A stretch of 52,065 nt of DNA, from IMG/VR virus record IMGVR_UViG_3300028608_000022, positions 1 through 52,065 of that record; one strand, 5' to 3'. This document shows positions 15,925 to 23,975 of the stretch, one piece after another. Position 1 is the first letter of the stretch. Each line of letters begins with the position of its first letter. Made by a program: the position numbers and the translations under genes. The notes under the pieces were generated by a model. That model was not told the origin of the DNA, made no database searches, and saw nothing but the letters and a program-made list of their open reading frames with translations. Origin of the DNA: a virus.

Positions 15925-16883
15925 TGCGTCACCTCCCATTCAAACCCCGCGGCTTCCATGTCCTCCTTCATCGCCGCGAGCAGCGCCGGCAGGCGGGCCA
16001 TCAGAATCGCGGTCAGCTCGGCCTTGGGCAAGCACAGCTGCTCGTCGGTGGCATCGGGCCAGACGGCGCTGGACCGCGCTTTGTCCAGCTCCCGGGCCTT
16101 GCCTTCGGAGAACAGGGTGGGGACCTTCTCAAAGCGGATGAAGCCCGCGCCCTTCTTGCGCAGACTCTCGACGTGCAGGTTCAGCGAGTCCGCCCAGGCT
16201 TGTGCCGTCACCGAGTCATTGAAGGGGCAGAGTGCCCAGTTCGCTTCGTAGCCTTCCAGCGTGTAATTGTCGCTGTACTTGTAGGTATCGTTGCCTGTGT
16301 GGGAAGCGGCGACCACCTTGAACTCCGACCAGTGCTTGTTGGCCTTCGGCGTGGACACCAGGAAGTCGATTCGCGCCTGCATCCACTCCAGAAACCGGCT
16401 GCTCTTGATCTTGGTCGGGAACGGGCTGTTGCCAACGTACGCAACATCGTCCCAGGCCCAAGGCTCGCCCTGGCGCTTGCCGTGGTGATCGAGATCCCCT
16501 GCAAAATACGTCACGTTGCCGGGGTAGTGCATCGGACCATCGGTCGAGCACAAGTGCCATTTGGCCAGATGCGCCAGCTCCGGGAAGTGCTTAGCTATGG
16601 CCTTGTGGATTATCCCGCCGCTTTCGCTGTCTTCAGGGTGCCTCGGGTTCCAGATTTCGGCCGTCATGCTGAACTCGTTGTGGCCGTTGCCCATCGAGTC
16701 GTCAAAGCGCAAATCGACGACGATCCTCTTCGTCACGCCGTCTTCATTGAACTGGCGGCTGGCCTTGAACTTCTGGTGCATGAACGTGAGCTTGCCGCTC
16801 TTCTCGTTCCGGCTCGACGGATCTTTCCGGGCGATGCGGGTCAGCTGGCCAGTAACGCCGTGCATGTTGTGTGTGGTTTCCAT
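15921..16883 (-). CDS. Hypothetical protein, 320 aa
   Basis: First gene after palindrome site 2; ATG follows AAGACAAGGAACCAAG. Mixed alpha/beta, with many aromatic residues (WHLCSTDGPMHYPGNVTYFAGDLDHH about 110-135) and an acidic helical end. No domain could be named. Its size and position at the head of a seven-gene cluster suggest a main product of that unit. Confidence 0.82.
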   Translation of the reverse strand: METTHNMHGVTGQLTRIARKDPSSRNEKSGKLTFMHQKFKASRQFNEDGVTKRIVVDLRFDDSMGNGHNEFSMTAEIWNPRHPEDSESGGIIHKAIAKHFPELAHLAKWHLCSTDGPMHYPGNVTYFAGDLDHHGKRQGEPWAWDDVAYVGNSPFPTKIKSSRFLEWMQARIDFLVSTPKANKHWSEFKVVAASHTGNDTYKYSDNYTLEGYEANWALCPFNDSVTAQAWADSLNLHVESLRKKGAGFIRFEKVPTLFSEGKARELDKARSSAVWPDATDEQLCLPKAELTAILMARLPALLAAMKEDMEAAGFEWEVTQ

Positions 16884-16905
16884 CTTGGTTCCTTGTCTTA
16901 TGGGT

Positions 16906-16921
16906 TTCGGAATATTCCGAA
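16906..16921. promoter_or_regulatory. Palindrome site 2 (TTCGGAATATTCCGAA)
   Basis: Perfect 16-bp copy immediately after the stop at 16922 and 22 nt before the ATG at 16883. Confidence 0.85.
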
Positions 16922-17113
16922 TTAAGCGGGTTGTTCGGAGGGTTGCTTGACGCGCACGCCGAAGATCACAGCAACGCGCGTGCCGTCAGTGCACGGGATG
17001 GCCTGCACGCGGTCGATCTTGAGCATCTGGCCGTTGTGGTACAGCATGGCGTCGGTGTCGCCGTGGGCGCCTTGTTGCACGCCCAACTCTTCCAGCAGTT
17101 CAGATATCAGCAT
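16922..17113 (-). CDS. Hypothetical protein, 63 aa
   Basis: Small beta-rich protein; its ATG lies at the end of the upstream frame (shared base at 17113). The stop codon abuts palindrome site 2. Unrecognised. Confidence 0.75.
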   Translation of the reverse strand: MLISELLEELGVQQGAHGDTDAMLYHNGQMLKIDRVQAIPCTDGTRVAVIFGVRVKQPSEQPA

Positions 17114-17493
17114 CAGTGCACCGTGAAGGGTTCAGAGGTAAAGGTGAGGGTGACCAGCAGCGTCTCAGGCTTGGTCTCTTCGGTGTGGCCGAGGAACTTC
17201 AATTCGCCGCGGCCCTCGCGCGCTTTCTGGATGACCAGCGCCAGCAGCTCCGGCGTCATCTGCACCGGACGGGGCTTAGCTGAGATCCCGCGAATGTTCA
17301 CCTCGCCGCCCCAGCTCGTGATGGCCAGGCGTTCGGCCTTGGTCAACGCAGCGTCGATGGCCATCAGCAGCCGCTGCTCGGCCGCTCGTGCGAAATCGTC
17401 GGGCTCCTGCATCACGTACACCGCAGCGAGCACCGTCAAAGTCAGCCCGTCATAGGCAGAGTCGACCAGGCTGATTTCGATTTCTCTATTCAC
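17113..17493 (-). CDS. Hypothetical protein, 126 aa, GTG start
   Basis: GTG start with GGAGTGAAAT. Helix-rich centre (FARAAEQRLLMAIDAALTKAERLA) flanked by strands. No family recognised. Confidence 0.75.
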   Translation of the reverse strand: MNREIEISLVDSAYDGLTLTVLAAVYVMQEPDDFARAAEQRLLMAIDAALTKAERLAITSWGGEVNIRGISAKPRPVQMTPELLALVIQKAREGRGELKFLGHTEETKPETLLVTLTFTSEPFTVH

Positions 17494-17496
17494 ATT

Positions 17497-17724
17497 TCAC
17501 TCCAGGCGCTCTACGCGCACAAGGACCTTGGTCTCCAGGCCGTGCACCGCGACCCAGGAGGTGGTCTTGAAAACACGATCACGAAGATCGCGATGGCGCC
17601 GGCTGACCGGCGGGTTAAGTTGGCGCATCACATAACTGGCGCGATCCGCTGCGGTCTCAACGTAGGTGTGGTCACCTTTGTTCAGTGCGCGCAAGATCGA
17701 CGCAAAGTCGGTTCTACCAGTCAT
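17497..17724 (-). CDS. Hypothetical protein, 75 aa
   Basis: The ATG at 17724 (MTGRTDFASILR) overlaps the end of the upstream gene by 11 nt; an upstream extension would overlap it far more. Basic, with RRHRDLRDRVFKTTSWVAV. Unrecognised. Confidence 0.72.
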   Translation of the reverse strand: MTGRTDFASILRALNKGDHTYVETAADRASYVMRQLNPPVSRRHRDLRDRVFKTTSWVAVHGLETKVLVRVERLE

Positions 17725-17989
17725 AGACTTCGTACCCCAAAACAATCGGACCATCGGCGTCGATGCGCAGATACTGCGCGCCTTCCAACGCCACCTCATC
17801 GGCCAGCTTGGCCAGCCAGGCCGGGCGCCCTTCACGGGCGTCCAGCGCCAGGATCCAGCCCTCGCGGTAGGCCGCGCCGTTGGCGTCCAAATAACGCTTC
17901 GCTACCGGGTCGACCACCGAACGGTCACGCTTGTCATGCGGTACATGACTGCTCGAAATGGTGACCATGACAGATTTTTCTAGCGCCAT
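17714..17989 (-). CDS. Hypothetical protein, 91 aa
   Basis: The SD AAAGGAGAGCGTC begins in the last bases of palindrome site 3, so a protein bound at the palindrome could also hide the DNA of this gene's leader. Alpha/beta protein, no family recognised. Confidence 0.78.
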   Translation of the reverse strand: MALEKSVMVTISSSHVPHDKRDRSVVDPVAKRYLDANGAAYREGWILALDAREGRPAWLAKLADEVALEGAQYLRIDADGPIVLGYEVYDW

Positions 17990-18000
17990 GACGCTCTCCT

Positions 18001-18016
18001 TTCGGAATATTCCGAA
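18001..18016. promoter_or_regulatory. Palindrome site 3 (TTCGGAATATTCCGAA)
   Basis: Perfect copy directly after the stop at 18017 and 11 nt before the ATG at 17989, touching its SD. Confidence 0.85.
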
Positions 18017-18619
18017 TTAGATCCAATGGGGGAGGCTGTTGGACTGCGCAGCGACCCAGCCCTCGCTGCGCTCATCCGAAATCGTCGGCCGAACCCCCAC
18101 GCACAGGCCGATAAAGTCCTGGCGAACGTGGGACTTCAACAGGTAGACGTGGCCCATGACGTTCTCGTAGAAGTGCATGGTGACGCTGGGTTCGCGCACC
18201 CCCAGTTCTTTGCAGCCGCGGCTGAAATCGTACAGGTGGTGCGGCTTCAAACTGGTGTACTCAGGCTGAATGAGGTTCTGACGGGGCAGCACCCGGCGCC
18301 AGTCCGGGAACACCCCCTCAACCGGTGTGAACTCCACGTCATCCAGCTTGGCCTTGGTCGGCGATTCGATGGTCAGATGGAGAATGGTCGCTTTCTTGGC
18401 GCACGCCTGCTTGACGACCGCGGTGGGGATAACGATCTTGGCGTCATCGCTGGTGACGACCAGCCCTTGGCCAACGTGCATGCGGTTGCCGTCGGTGCCG
18501 ACCAGCCAGGTCCGGCCACCTTGGACTTCAACCAGCACGCCGTTCAGGTAGTAGCGGATGTCCTTCACAGCTGCTGCGAGGGCTACCGCTTTCAGCATGG
18601 CTTGTTCGATCTGGATCAT
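18017..18619 (-). CDS. Short sliding-clamp-like protein (DnaN-like), 200 aa
   Basis: The start at 18619 follows CAAGACAAGGAACCAATC. The opening (AMLKAVALAAAVKDIRYYLNGVLVEV) and WLVGTDGNRMHVGQG resemble a DnaN clamp repeat, in which 'atDg.Rl' is a conserved turn; later DDVEFTPVEGVFPDWRRVLP also resembles a clamp-repeat ending ('..egkFPdy.rviP'). At 200 aa it has less than two thirds of a bacterial beta clamp (about 366 aa), so it may be a reduced two-domain ring former or a clamp mimic. A role as processivity factor for the phage polymerase is inference. Confidence 0.6.
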   Translation of the reverse strand: MIQIEQAMLKAVALAAAVKDIRYYLNGVLVEVQGGRTWLVGTDGNRMHVGQGLVVTSDDAKIVIPTAVVKQACAKKATILHLTIESPTKAKLDDVEFTPVEGVFPDWRRVLPRQNLIQPEYTSLKPHHLYDFSRGCKELGVREPSVTMHFYENVMGHVYLLKSHVRQDFIGLCVGVRPTISDERSEGWVAAQSNSLPHWI

Positions 18620-18648
18620 GATTGGTTCCTTGTCTTGTGGGGTGATGC

Positions 18649-18891
18649 TTACGGGCGGTTGGGGAGATAGACACACGAGGGCGGCGACCTGTCGTAATTG
18701 ACGCGGTAGCAGGCCACGTTCAGGTCGCGGTCGACGGTGCGACAGATGCCGTCTCCGATGAGCGCGCAGCTGGGGGTCGTCGTCACTGGCGCAGGGGTCT
18801 CCTGGACCTCTCTGCCTAAGCCGTAGCCAAAGGCGAACGCTGCGCACCCAAACATAGCTGCGACGACGACCCAGGTCAGGATTTTGCTCAT
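18649..18891 (-). CDS. Small exported or membrane-anchored Cys-containing protein, 80 aa
   Basis: MSKILTWVVVAAMFGCAAFAFGYGLG is a signal anchor; FGC is a weak lipobox-like site. The rest (about 27-80) would face the periplasm and holds four more Cys (TPSCALIGDGIC ... VACY ... PPSCVY), suggesting disulphides. Possible superinfection-exclusion or envelope protein; not recognised. SD GAGGCAATC. Confidence 0.7.
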   Translation of the reverse strand: MSKILTWVVVAAMFGCAAFAFGYGLGREVQETPAPVTTTPSCALIGDGICRTVDRDLNVACYRVNYDRSPPSCVYLPNRP

Positions 18892-18900
18892 GATTGCCTC

Positions 18901-19173
18901 TTAGGTTGCGGCGGGTTTCATGGCCTGGGCTCCAATTCGACTCACGATGCTGTCGATCAACCCCAGGTCGTAGGTAGTCATGTTTTCGATGCCGTTGGAG
19001 ACGGCTACGCTCAGACGCTCTTGCACTAGCGCCTGCTGGCGCAAGCCGTGGTTCATCGCAGAGTAGTGATGCTTCTGCATCAACTCCAGAATGTCGTCCA
19101 GGTCCTTCGGGCGCAGTCGGCCCAGGTACGCATACAGGATGCGGGCGTGGTCTTCAGTGGTTATGGCTCGCAT
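18901..19173 (-). CDS. Hypothetical protein, 90 aa
   Basis: ATG at 19173 with AAAGGAGCC; 20-nt overlap with the upstream gene. Helical protein (DHARILYAYLGRLRPKDLDDILELM). Unrecognised. Confidence 0.72.
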   Translation of the reverse strand: MRAITTEDHARILYAYLGRLRPKDLDDILELMQKHHYSAMNHGLRQQALVQERLSVAVSNGIENMTTYDLGLIDSIVSRIGAQAMKPAAT

Positions 19174-19471
19174 TGCGCGGCTCCTTTCCAAATGCTTTGA
19201 CGTGGCCCAGGTAGCGCCAATCGTCGGTGGGGTTGACCTGGCTCGGAGTGCTCGGGTCTTCGCCGTTCCAAACCGAACCATCGTTGTAGTTGGCGACGAT
19301 CGCCCAGTGCTTGCCGCTACCCCGGCAAACCAGCCACCAGACATAGCCCTTGCCGGGCTGGCAGCGCGCAAACTCACGCGCCTGGGTGAACGTCATTTCG
19401 TGCTGCGGCAGGGACAGGAACGTCGTCCCCGCCTTGATGCCGCCGAATCGGAATTGGTGTCTGCGTGACAT
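19154..19471 (-). CDS. Hypothetical protein, 105 aa
   Basis: Aromatic-rich, beta-type protein (GYVWWLVCRGSGKHWAIVANY). ATG with GGAG at a normal distance. Unrecognised. Confidence 0.72.
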   Translation of the reverse strand: MSRRHQFRFGGIKAGTTFLSLPQHEMTFTQAREFARCQPGKGYVWWLVCRGSGKHWAIVANYNDGSVWNGEDPSTPSQVNPTDDWRYLGHVKAFGKEPRNASHNH

Positions 19472-19474
19472 GGC

Positions 19475-19660
19475 CTACTCCGTCTCGATGATCAGCTTGC
19501 CGACCGTGTTTCCGTTGAGGTCGCGCAGCGGCCCCTCGGCGCGGTCGCCGTACATTTCGATGCGGTGCGCGGCGTCACGCAGAATGCGTGCGACCTCTTC
19601 CGACTCGTCGCAGCCAAACGCGGCGTTGGACGTGTCGATTTCGATGGTGATCTTGCTCAT
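19475..19660 (-). CDS. Hypothetical protein, 61 aa
   Basis: Compact beta-alpha-beta type protein: MSKITIEIDTSNAAFG, a helix (EEVARILRDAAHRIEM), then a strand. SD GGAGTCGCT. This layout is common among small phage proteins; no function can be given. Confidence 0.72.
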   Translation of the reverse strand: MSKITIEIDTSNAAFGCDESEEVARILRDAAHRIEMYGDRAEGPLRDLNGNTVGKLIIETE

Positions 19661-20028
19661 AGCGACTCCAGATATTTGCGCAAGGCGGCTTGCTTTTCCT
19701 CGGCGGTATTGGGGTTGAAATTCAGGGCGTTCACAGCGGCGTGAGCGCGGGCGGCGGCAAGCTGCTCGGCCAGGTGCATAACCGCGTCGACCTCGGCGCC
19801 TTCCAGACGGCGCCGGGCTTTGGGTTTGCGGCGCGGCGGCGCGCCGTTCGGAAACAGGCGCTTGTAGCGCGTCTTCATTTCCTGCTCAGCTGCGGGGCTG
19901 GCGTCCACTTCCCACGACGAGACCCTGACCATGCCAGCGCCCACCCAGCCGGCCGCAGCGACCTGGCGCTCGTGGTCCACCATGTGGTGGTAGCAGTGCT
20001 TCGCGTCGAAATATTTTTGCCAGGCCAT
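19657..20028 (-). CDS. Hypothetical protein, 123 aa
   Basis: Has a basic Pro-rich stretch (PNGAPPRRKPKARRRLEG about 60-77) followed by an Ala-rich helix. ATGA overlap with the next gene, SD GAGGACTGATC. Unrecognised. Confidence 0.72.
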   Translation of the reverse strand: MAWQKYFDAKHCYHHMVDHERQVAAAGWVGAGMVRVSSWEVDASPAAEQEMKTRYKRLFPNGAPPRRKPKARRRLEGAEVDAVMHLAEQLAAARAHAAVNALNFNPNTAEEKQAALRKYLESL

Positions 20029-20030
20029 GA

Positions 20031-20255
20031 TCAGTCCTCGTGAATGGCGCGGAAAGAGCCGTCAGGCGTTTGCTGCACGACGATGTTGGTAGCCCCCGCG
20101 ATCTCCTGCATCAGGTCGTCAAAGAAGTTGCCAACGTCAACGCCTTGCCACTTGTCCAGGCCGAGCAGCACGCCTTTCAGCTCATCTTCCTTGTTGGCGA
20201 CTTTCGCCGCCACTGCAAGCGCTTCAAATGGGTTATCGCTGATAATCCAGGCCAT
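20031..20255 (-). CDS. Hypothetical protein, 74 aa
   Basis: ATG at 20255 with GAGGACTGATC, right after the stop of the 57-aa gene. Begins MAWIISDNPFEALAVAAKVAN; the same GAGGACTGAxC-ATGG start block recurs in three successive genes, suggesting local duplication of the junction. Unrecognised. Confidence 0.72.
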   Translation of the reverse strand: MAWIISDNPFEALAVAAKVANKEDELKGVLLGLDKWQGVDVGNFFDDLMQEIAGATNIVVQQTPDGSFRAIHED

Positions 20256-20257
20256 GA

Positions 20258-20431
20258 TCAGTCCTCGTCTTCGGCATAGGTGAATTGGCCGCCCAGCGCT
20301 TTGGCGATGTCGCAACCGGCGGCGCTGCGCGCCTCCCGGTATTCGTCGCTGCTGAGCAGTTGCGGCCCCAGGTACTGGCCTTCGATCGTCACCTCGAAGT
20401 CGCCGACCATGATGTGGAAAGTGGTGGCCAT
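20258..20431 (-). CDS. Hypothetical protein, 57 aa
   Basis: Found by reading the gap between two coupled genes: ATG at 20431 after GAGGACTGAC, stop TGA at 20258, no overlap with neighbours (1-2 nt spacing on both sides). Reads MATTFHIMVGDFEVTIEG, then LGPQLLSSDEYREARSAAG and an acidic end. The same SD block as its neighbours makes it very likely real. Confidence 0.75.
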   Translation of the reverse strand: MATTFHIMVGDFEVTIEGQYLGPQLLSSDEYREARSAAGCDIAKALGGQFTYAEDED

Positions 20432-20432
20432 G

Positions 20433-20936
20433 TCAGTCCTCGGCTTCGTCGTGGTGACCCTTGAACGCGGCCAACGTGGTGACCGAGTCGGGCGATTGGT
20501 TGATCGCGTCTTCCGCGTTCAACGCCCACTCCTGCCCGACCCAGCTTTGCCCGTTATCCGGGTAGTAACCCACGACGGTGTAGGGCTTGAGGCCGGCGTC
20601 TTCCGGTTCCATGCCCAGAAAATCCATGCGCTCTTTCGGCGTCATCAACGCCTCGCATACCGCGAACACATCGCCGCTTTCGCCCTGGTGCAGCGTGTAG
20701 ACGCGGCCTTCGGGTGTGACGAACTTGGACGAGTCCAGAACGTCGGCCCAGGTGTCCCAATAGTCCTCGCTTTCCTTCTCGTCCAGCCCCGGCCCCATCC
20801 CCAGTCGGCGATGGTCTTCGGCCGTGATGGACCACGTCGCGGATCGGCTCCCAACCCAGTCCACGCAGCTTTCCGCGAAGTGCTGCGGGATAAAGTTGCC
20901 TCGGGCGCTGTCGATCAGCAGTTCGATTGCTTTCAT
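20433..20936 (-). CDS. Hypothetical protein, 167 aa
   Basis: First gene after palindrome site 4; ATG follows CAAGACAAGGAACCAAG. Acidic, with many aromatic residues (YYPDNGQSWVGQEWALNAED). No family recognised. Confidence 0.78.
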   Translation of the reverse strand: MKAIELLIDSARGNFIPQHFAESCVDWVGSRSATWSITAEDHRRLGMGPGLDEKESEDYWDTWADVLDSSKFVTPEGRVYTLHQGESGDVFAVCEALMTPKERMDFLGMEPEDAGLKPYTVVGYYPDNGQSWVGQEWALNAEDAINQSPDSVTTLAAFKGHHDEAED

Positions 20937-20956
20937 CTTGGTTCCTTGTCTTGTTT

Positions 20957-20972
20957 TTCGGAATATTCCGAA
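20957..20972. promoter_or_regulatory. Palindrome site 4 (TTCGGAATATTCCGAA)
   Basis: Perfect copy 1 nt after the stop at 20974 and 20 nt before the ATG at 20936. Confidence 0.85.
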
Positions 20973-20973
20973 T

Positions 20974-21192
20974 TCAGGGCTTGTGCCCGACGACCGTGGT
21001 CAGGTCACCGAGCACCAGCGTGGCCGAGCCGCGCAGAATCTGCGAGCCGATGTGCTCGCGCACGCCCGGCTCGTAAACCTCGGCTGAGCGGCCCGCAGCG
21101 TGCAAATAAGCGGTGATCAGCTCAGCCTCGGGGTCAGCGCCTGGCGCGAACTCGGTTGTCGCGCCGGACTTGAGGTTGTGAATCAGGGGCAT
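20974..21192 (-). CDS. Hypothetical protein, 72 aa
   Basis: ATG at 21192 after GAGGACACC. Reads MPLIHNLKSGATTEFAPGAD and ends in strands (ATLVLGDLTTVVG). Last gene before palindrome site 4. Unrecognised. Confidence 0.72.
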   Translation of the reverse strand: MPLIHNLKSGATTEFAPGADPEAELITAYLHAAGRSAEVYEPGVREHIGSQILRGSATLVLGDLTTVVGHKP

Positions 21193-21200
21193 GGTGTCCT

Positions 21201-21860
21201 CTAGGTTTTGACGATGATGGGGACGTCGCTTCCGAGCGTCCAAAAGACCTGCTCGCCTTCGTCCGTCTGGGGGCTGCGGATCAGGAAGCTGTGGGGCTTC
21301 CAATTCCCACCCCATTGGTGTGCGACCTGATGTTCCGCGACCGTGCGCAGTTCCATCCGGTCGCCCAGGTTGACCCACATCTGGCCAGCGGGCGGCGGCG
21401 CGGGGTAGACCAGTTCAGGCACGGCCGGCACCGGCTCAACCTCGGGCACCTGGTGGCCTTCCCAATCTGACCACTCCCCCGCGCCGGGCTCGTAGCCCAG
21501 CAATTCCTTGGCGCGCGCCTTTTCCAGTTCGAAGGTGTAGGACCACATCTTGGACGGCGCCGGGTGCGGTTCGACCGACAGAATGACAATCCCGCTCTTG
21601 GAGATCGTGCGCAGCTCGTGCGCCAAGTCCGTTGCGTTTTCCGCGTTCCAGGTCAGCATGGCGCGGCGCGGCTTTTCGATGGATTCGATAGCCACGAGGG
21701 CGGACATGACTACGCTGTAGAGCCGGTTGTAGTCATCGCCCGTGGGCGGGCGCGAGTCCTCAAATCTCGGCGCCGTGCCGTTCAACTTGGCGTCGTAGAC
21801 CCTGACGCGGGCTTTCAGGCCGGCCAGGGCCAGCAAGATCTTTTCGGCGTAGGTTTTCAT
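21201..21860 (-). CDS. Hypothetical protein, 219 aa
   Basis: Helical N-terminal half (MKTYAEKILLALAGLKARVRVYD), Pro-rich linker (about 137-165), C-terminal strands. SD GAGGAAGTCTGAA. No domain recognised. Confidence 0.78.
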   Translation of the reverse strand: MKTYAEKILLALAGLKARVRVYDAKLNGTAPRFEDSRPPTGDDYNRLYSVVMSALVAIESIEKPRRAMLTWNAENATDLAHELRTISKSGIVILSVEPHPAPSKMWSYTFELEKARAKELLGYEPGAGEWSDWEGHQVPEVEPVPAVPELVYPAPPPAGQMWVNLGDRMELRTVAEHQVAHQWGGNWKPHSFLIRSPQTDEGEQVFWTLGSDVPIIVKT

Positions 21861-21871
21861 TTCAGACTTCC

Positions 21872-22084
21872 TCAGCGGTAATAACGAAGTCCGTCGTCTT
21901 CAGCGACGAACCACTTTTTCGGAATACGGGTGCCGGGGTGGCAGCATTCGGCAACCGGGAACGTCCTGTAATGCGTGGCACCGTGGCCGAACTTGATTTC
22001 ATACGCGGTAGGCCCGCGGTGATACTCGACCTCGGTCACGTCGTCGCGCACCGGCAGGCGGTGCTTGAGATTAGGCTTAGCCAT
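21872..22084 (-). CDS. Hypothetical protein, 70 aa
   Basis: Basic, beta-rich; ATG with GGGGTCAACC. Contains CCHPGTRIPKKWFVAED. Unrecognised. Confidence 0.72.
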   Translation of the reverse strand: MAKPNLKHRLPVRDDVTEVEYHRGPTAYEIKFGHGATHYRTFPVAECCHPGTRIPKKWFVAEDDGLRYYR

Positions 22085-22093
22085 GGTTGACCC

Positions 22094-22627
22094 CTAAAGT
22101 TCATGCGCAAATTCTTGGAGCTTTTCCAGATCCTTGCGCTTGAGTTGTTGACGCAGGCGCTGCCCGATATCGCAGCAGGTGTCATACGTATTGCGCGCCT
22201 TGATACTGTCGCTGCTGTAGCCGAATTCGGCGCACCAGTCGAGGAACGAATAGTTAACCGCGTCGCCGTCTCGCACGAGGCTGCACACCACGTCCACGTA
22301 GTCCGGCACGATGGGCTTCAGGTGGCGCTGCTCCATCCGCTCGCGGTGGATCGTGTTGGCCGTGCCAAGGTCTTTCAAGCTGTACTTGTGGGGCTTGTAG
22401 CCAAACGGCAGCACAGCGCGCACGTCATGCGGCTTGGCCCAGACGCGGTGGCCCAAGCCGGTCTTGTAGGTCGTGCGGTACGTGCCCATCACAACGTCCC
22501 ACGCATCGTGCTCCCACTTGTCCTCGGTGCGCTTGCCGAGGTAGCTGAGGGTGGGCGCAATGCCCAACTTGTCGATCAGCTTGCGGGCCGATTCCCGCGC
22601 CTTCTCATGGTCGGGTATGTCTGCCAT
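22094..22627 (-). CDS. Hypothetical protein, 177 aa
   Basis: Lys/Arg-rich alpha/beta protein with several Cys and His residues (about 110-165). SD AGGAAGACTGAC, start right after the 195-aa gene's stop. Unrecognised. Confidence 0.76.
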   Translation of the reverse strand: MADIPDHEKARESARKLIDKLGIAPTLSYLGKRTEDKWEHDAWDVVMGTYRTTYKTGLGHRVWAKPHDVRAVLPFGYKPHKYSLKDLGTANTIHRERMEQRHLKPIVPDYVDVVCSLVRDGDAVNYSFLDWCAEFGYSSDSIKARNTYDTCCDIGQRLRQQLKRKDLEKLQEFAHEL

Positions 22628-22628
22628 G

Positions 22629-23216
22629 TCAGTCTTCCTTGTTCACGCCTGCGGCGATGGCCAGCTGGACCAGTTCCTGCCAGCCCAGCGACCAGGTCTT
22701 GCCCGTCACGCGGGACTGGATCATGGGCGAGAGGTTCATCGAGGTCATCAGCTCGAATTCATCGCCAGCGGCGCCTACGTGCTGGCTCATGAAGACCGCG
22801 GTTTTCGGGTGGATGGTGCCCACGGCCACGTCCGACAGTTCGCTGCGGCAGACCTGGCCGCGCACGCCGTCTTCGAACTTGACGCAGTAGACCGTGTCCG
22901 CAGTGACCGGGACATCTTCCACCTCCAGAACAGTCACCTTCTGGGGCTTCACGCCGCTGACGCCGCCAGGCACAAAGGTCATCTGGCGGCCGATCAGGTC
23001 GCCGTCGTTGTAGCGCGCGGCCACCTTCAAAGCGATAGCCTGCATCGCATCTTCGGTCTTGATCACCCCGTCCGGGAACCGTTCCCGCCGGCCGCTGCCG
23101 TCGATCAACTGCCCACTGACCCGCACCACTTCCATACCCTCTTCGTCCAACAAGCTCCAGCCACCTTGCCAGAATCCCAAGCTCAGGCGCTGCGGCACCA
23201 CGTTTTTCTTGTCCAT
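22629..23216 (-). CDS. Hypothetical protein, 195 aa
   Basis: First gene after palindrome site 5 (15 nt), SD CTGGAGAACAGC. Beta-rich, with a central KVTVLEVEDVPVTADTVYCV. No family recognised. Confidence 0.78.
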   Translation of the reverse strand: MDKKNVVPQRLSLGFWQGGWSLLDEEGMEVVRVSGQLIDGSGRRERFPDGVIKTEDAMQAIALKVAARYNDGDLIGRQMTFVPGGVSGVKPQKVTVLEVEDVPVTADTVYCVKFEDGVRGQVCRSELSDVAVGTIHPKTAVFMSQHVGAAGDEFELMTSMNLSPMIQSRVTGKTWSLGWQELVQLAIAAGVNKED

Positions 23217-23231
23217 GCTGTTCTCCAGGTT

Positions 23232-23247
23232 TTCGGAATATTCCGAA
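23232..23247. promoter_or_regulatory. Palindrome site 5 (TTCGGAATATTCCGAA)
   Basis: Perfect copy 2 nt after the stop at 23250 and 15 nt before the ATG at 23216. Confidence 0.85.
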
Positions 23248-23249
23248 TT

Positions 23250-23975
23250 TCAGATTTTGTAGACCACGCTCGCCGACCAGTATTCGCAGTCGGCGGGCGC
23301 AGCGTCGCGGGCAAATTTTTCCAGCCCCGCTTGGGTGGATCCGGCCGGCGCATAGTCCTGCTGAAGCAGTCGGTGCGCCGCGCTGTACCAGCTGACAAGC
23401 TGGATCGGCGAGGACCAGGTCGGGACGACCGGCTCGTCCAACCAGTCATGGAACGCAGCGAGTTGAGCGGGGAGATCGAACGCGACGCTTATCGGCCCCA
23501 GCGCGCCATCGGCCGACAGCACTTTCCATCTGCGAGAGAGACCGCGACTAAACGACGCGATGCACCTCGACACCACCGAACTGGATTCGGCCTCAACCAA
23601 ACAAACCCGGTCCCGGCCATCTTCGCTGACGTGGAACGTCTTCATCTGCGGCGCGCTGGCCTGGTCCAGCAGCTTCATGCGAGGCATGTTCCCGAAGCGC
23701 GCGGGCTCGCCGTCAACAACGCCCATGGCGTTGCCCACGAATTCGGCCAGCGCCCGGTCCCCCGCCGTCCGAGGCGTGGCCACGTCCACATCATCGATCT
23801 TGACCAGATGCACCTCGTGCGCCGTCATTTCAAACGGCTGCACGAAGCCCGGAACGCGCACTGTTTCCACGTCCAGACCTTTCATGATCATGTCGCGCAG
23901 CCGGCTCTCTTCGCCAGGTTTCGCCGGCATCGTTACCGATGCACGGATCAGTACGTCGTAGGTGTATCGCGTCAT
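23250..23975 (-). CDS. Hypothetical protein, 241 aa
   Basis: ATG at 23975 overlaps the previous stop as ATGA and has GGAG 8 nt upstream. Starts with a strand (RYTYDVLIRASVTMPAKPG). Unrecognised; ends at palindrome site 5. Confidence 0.78.
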   Translation of the reverse strand: MTRYTYDVLIRASVTMPAKPGEESRLRDMIMKGLDVETVRVPGFVQPFEMTAHEVHLVKIDDVDVATPRTAGDRALAEFVGNAMGVVDGEPARFGNMPRMKLLDQASAPQMKTFHVSEDGRDRVCLVEAESSSVVSRCIASFSRGLSRRWKVLSADGALGPISVAFDLPAQLAAFHDWLDEPVVPTWSSPIQLVSWYSAAHRLLQQDYAPAGSTQAGLEKFARDAAPADCEYWSASVVYKI

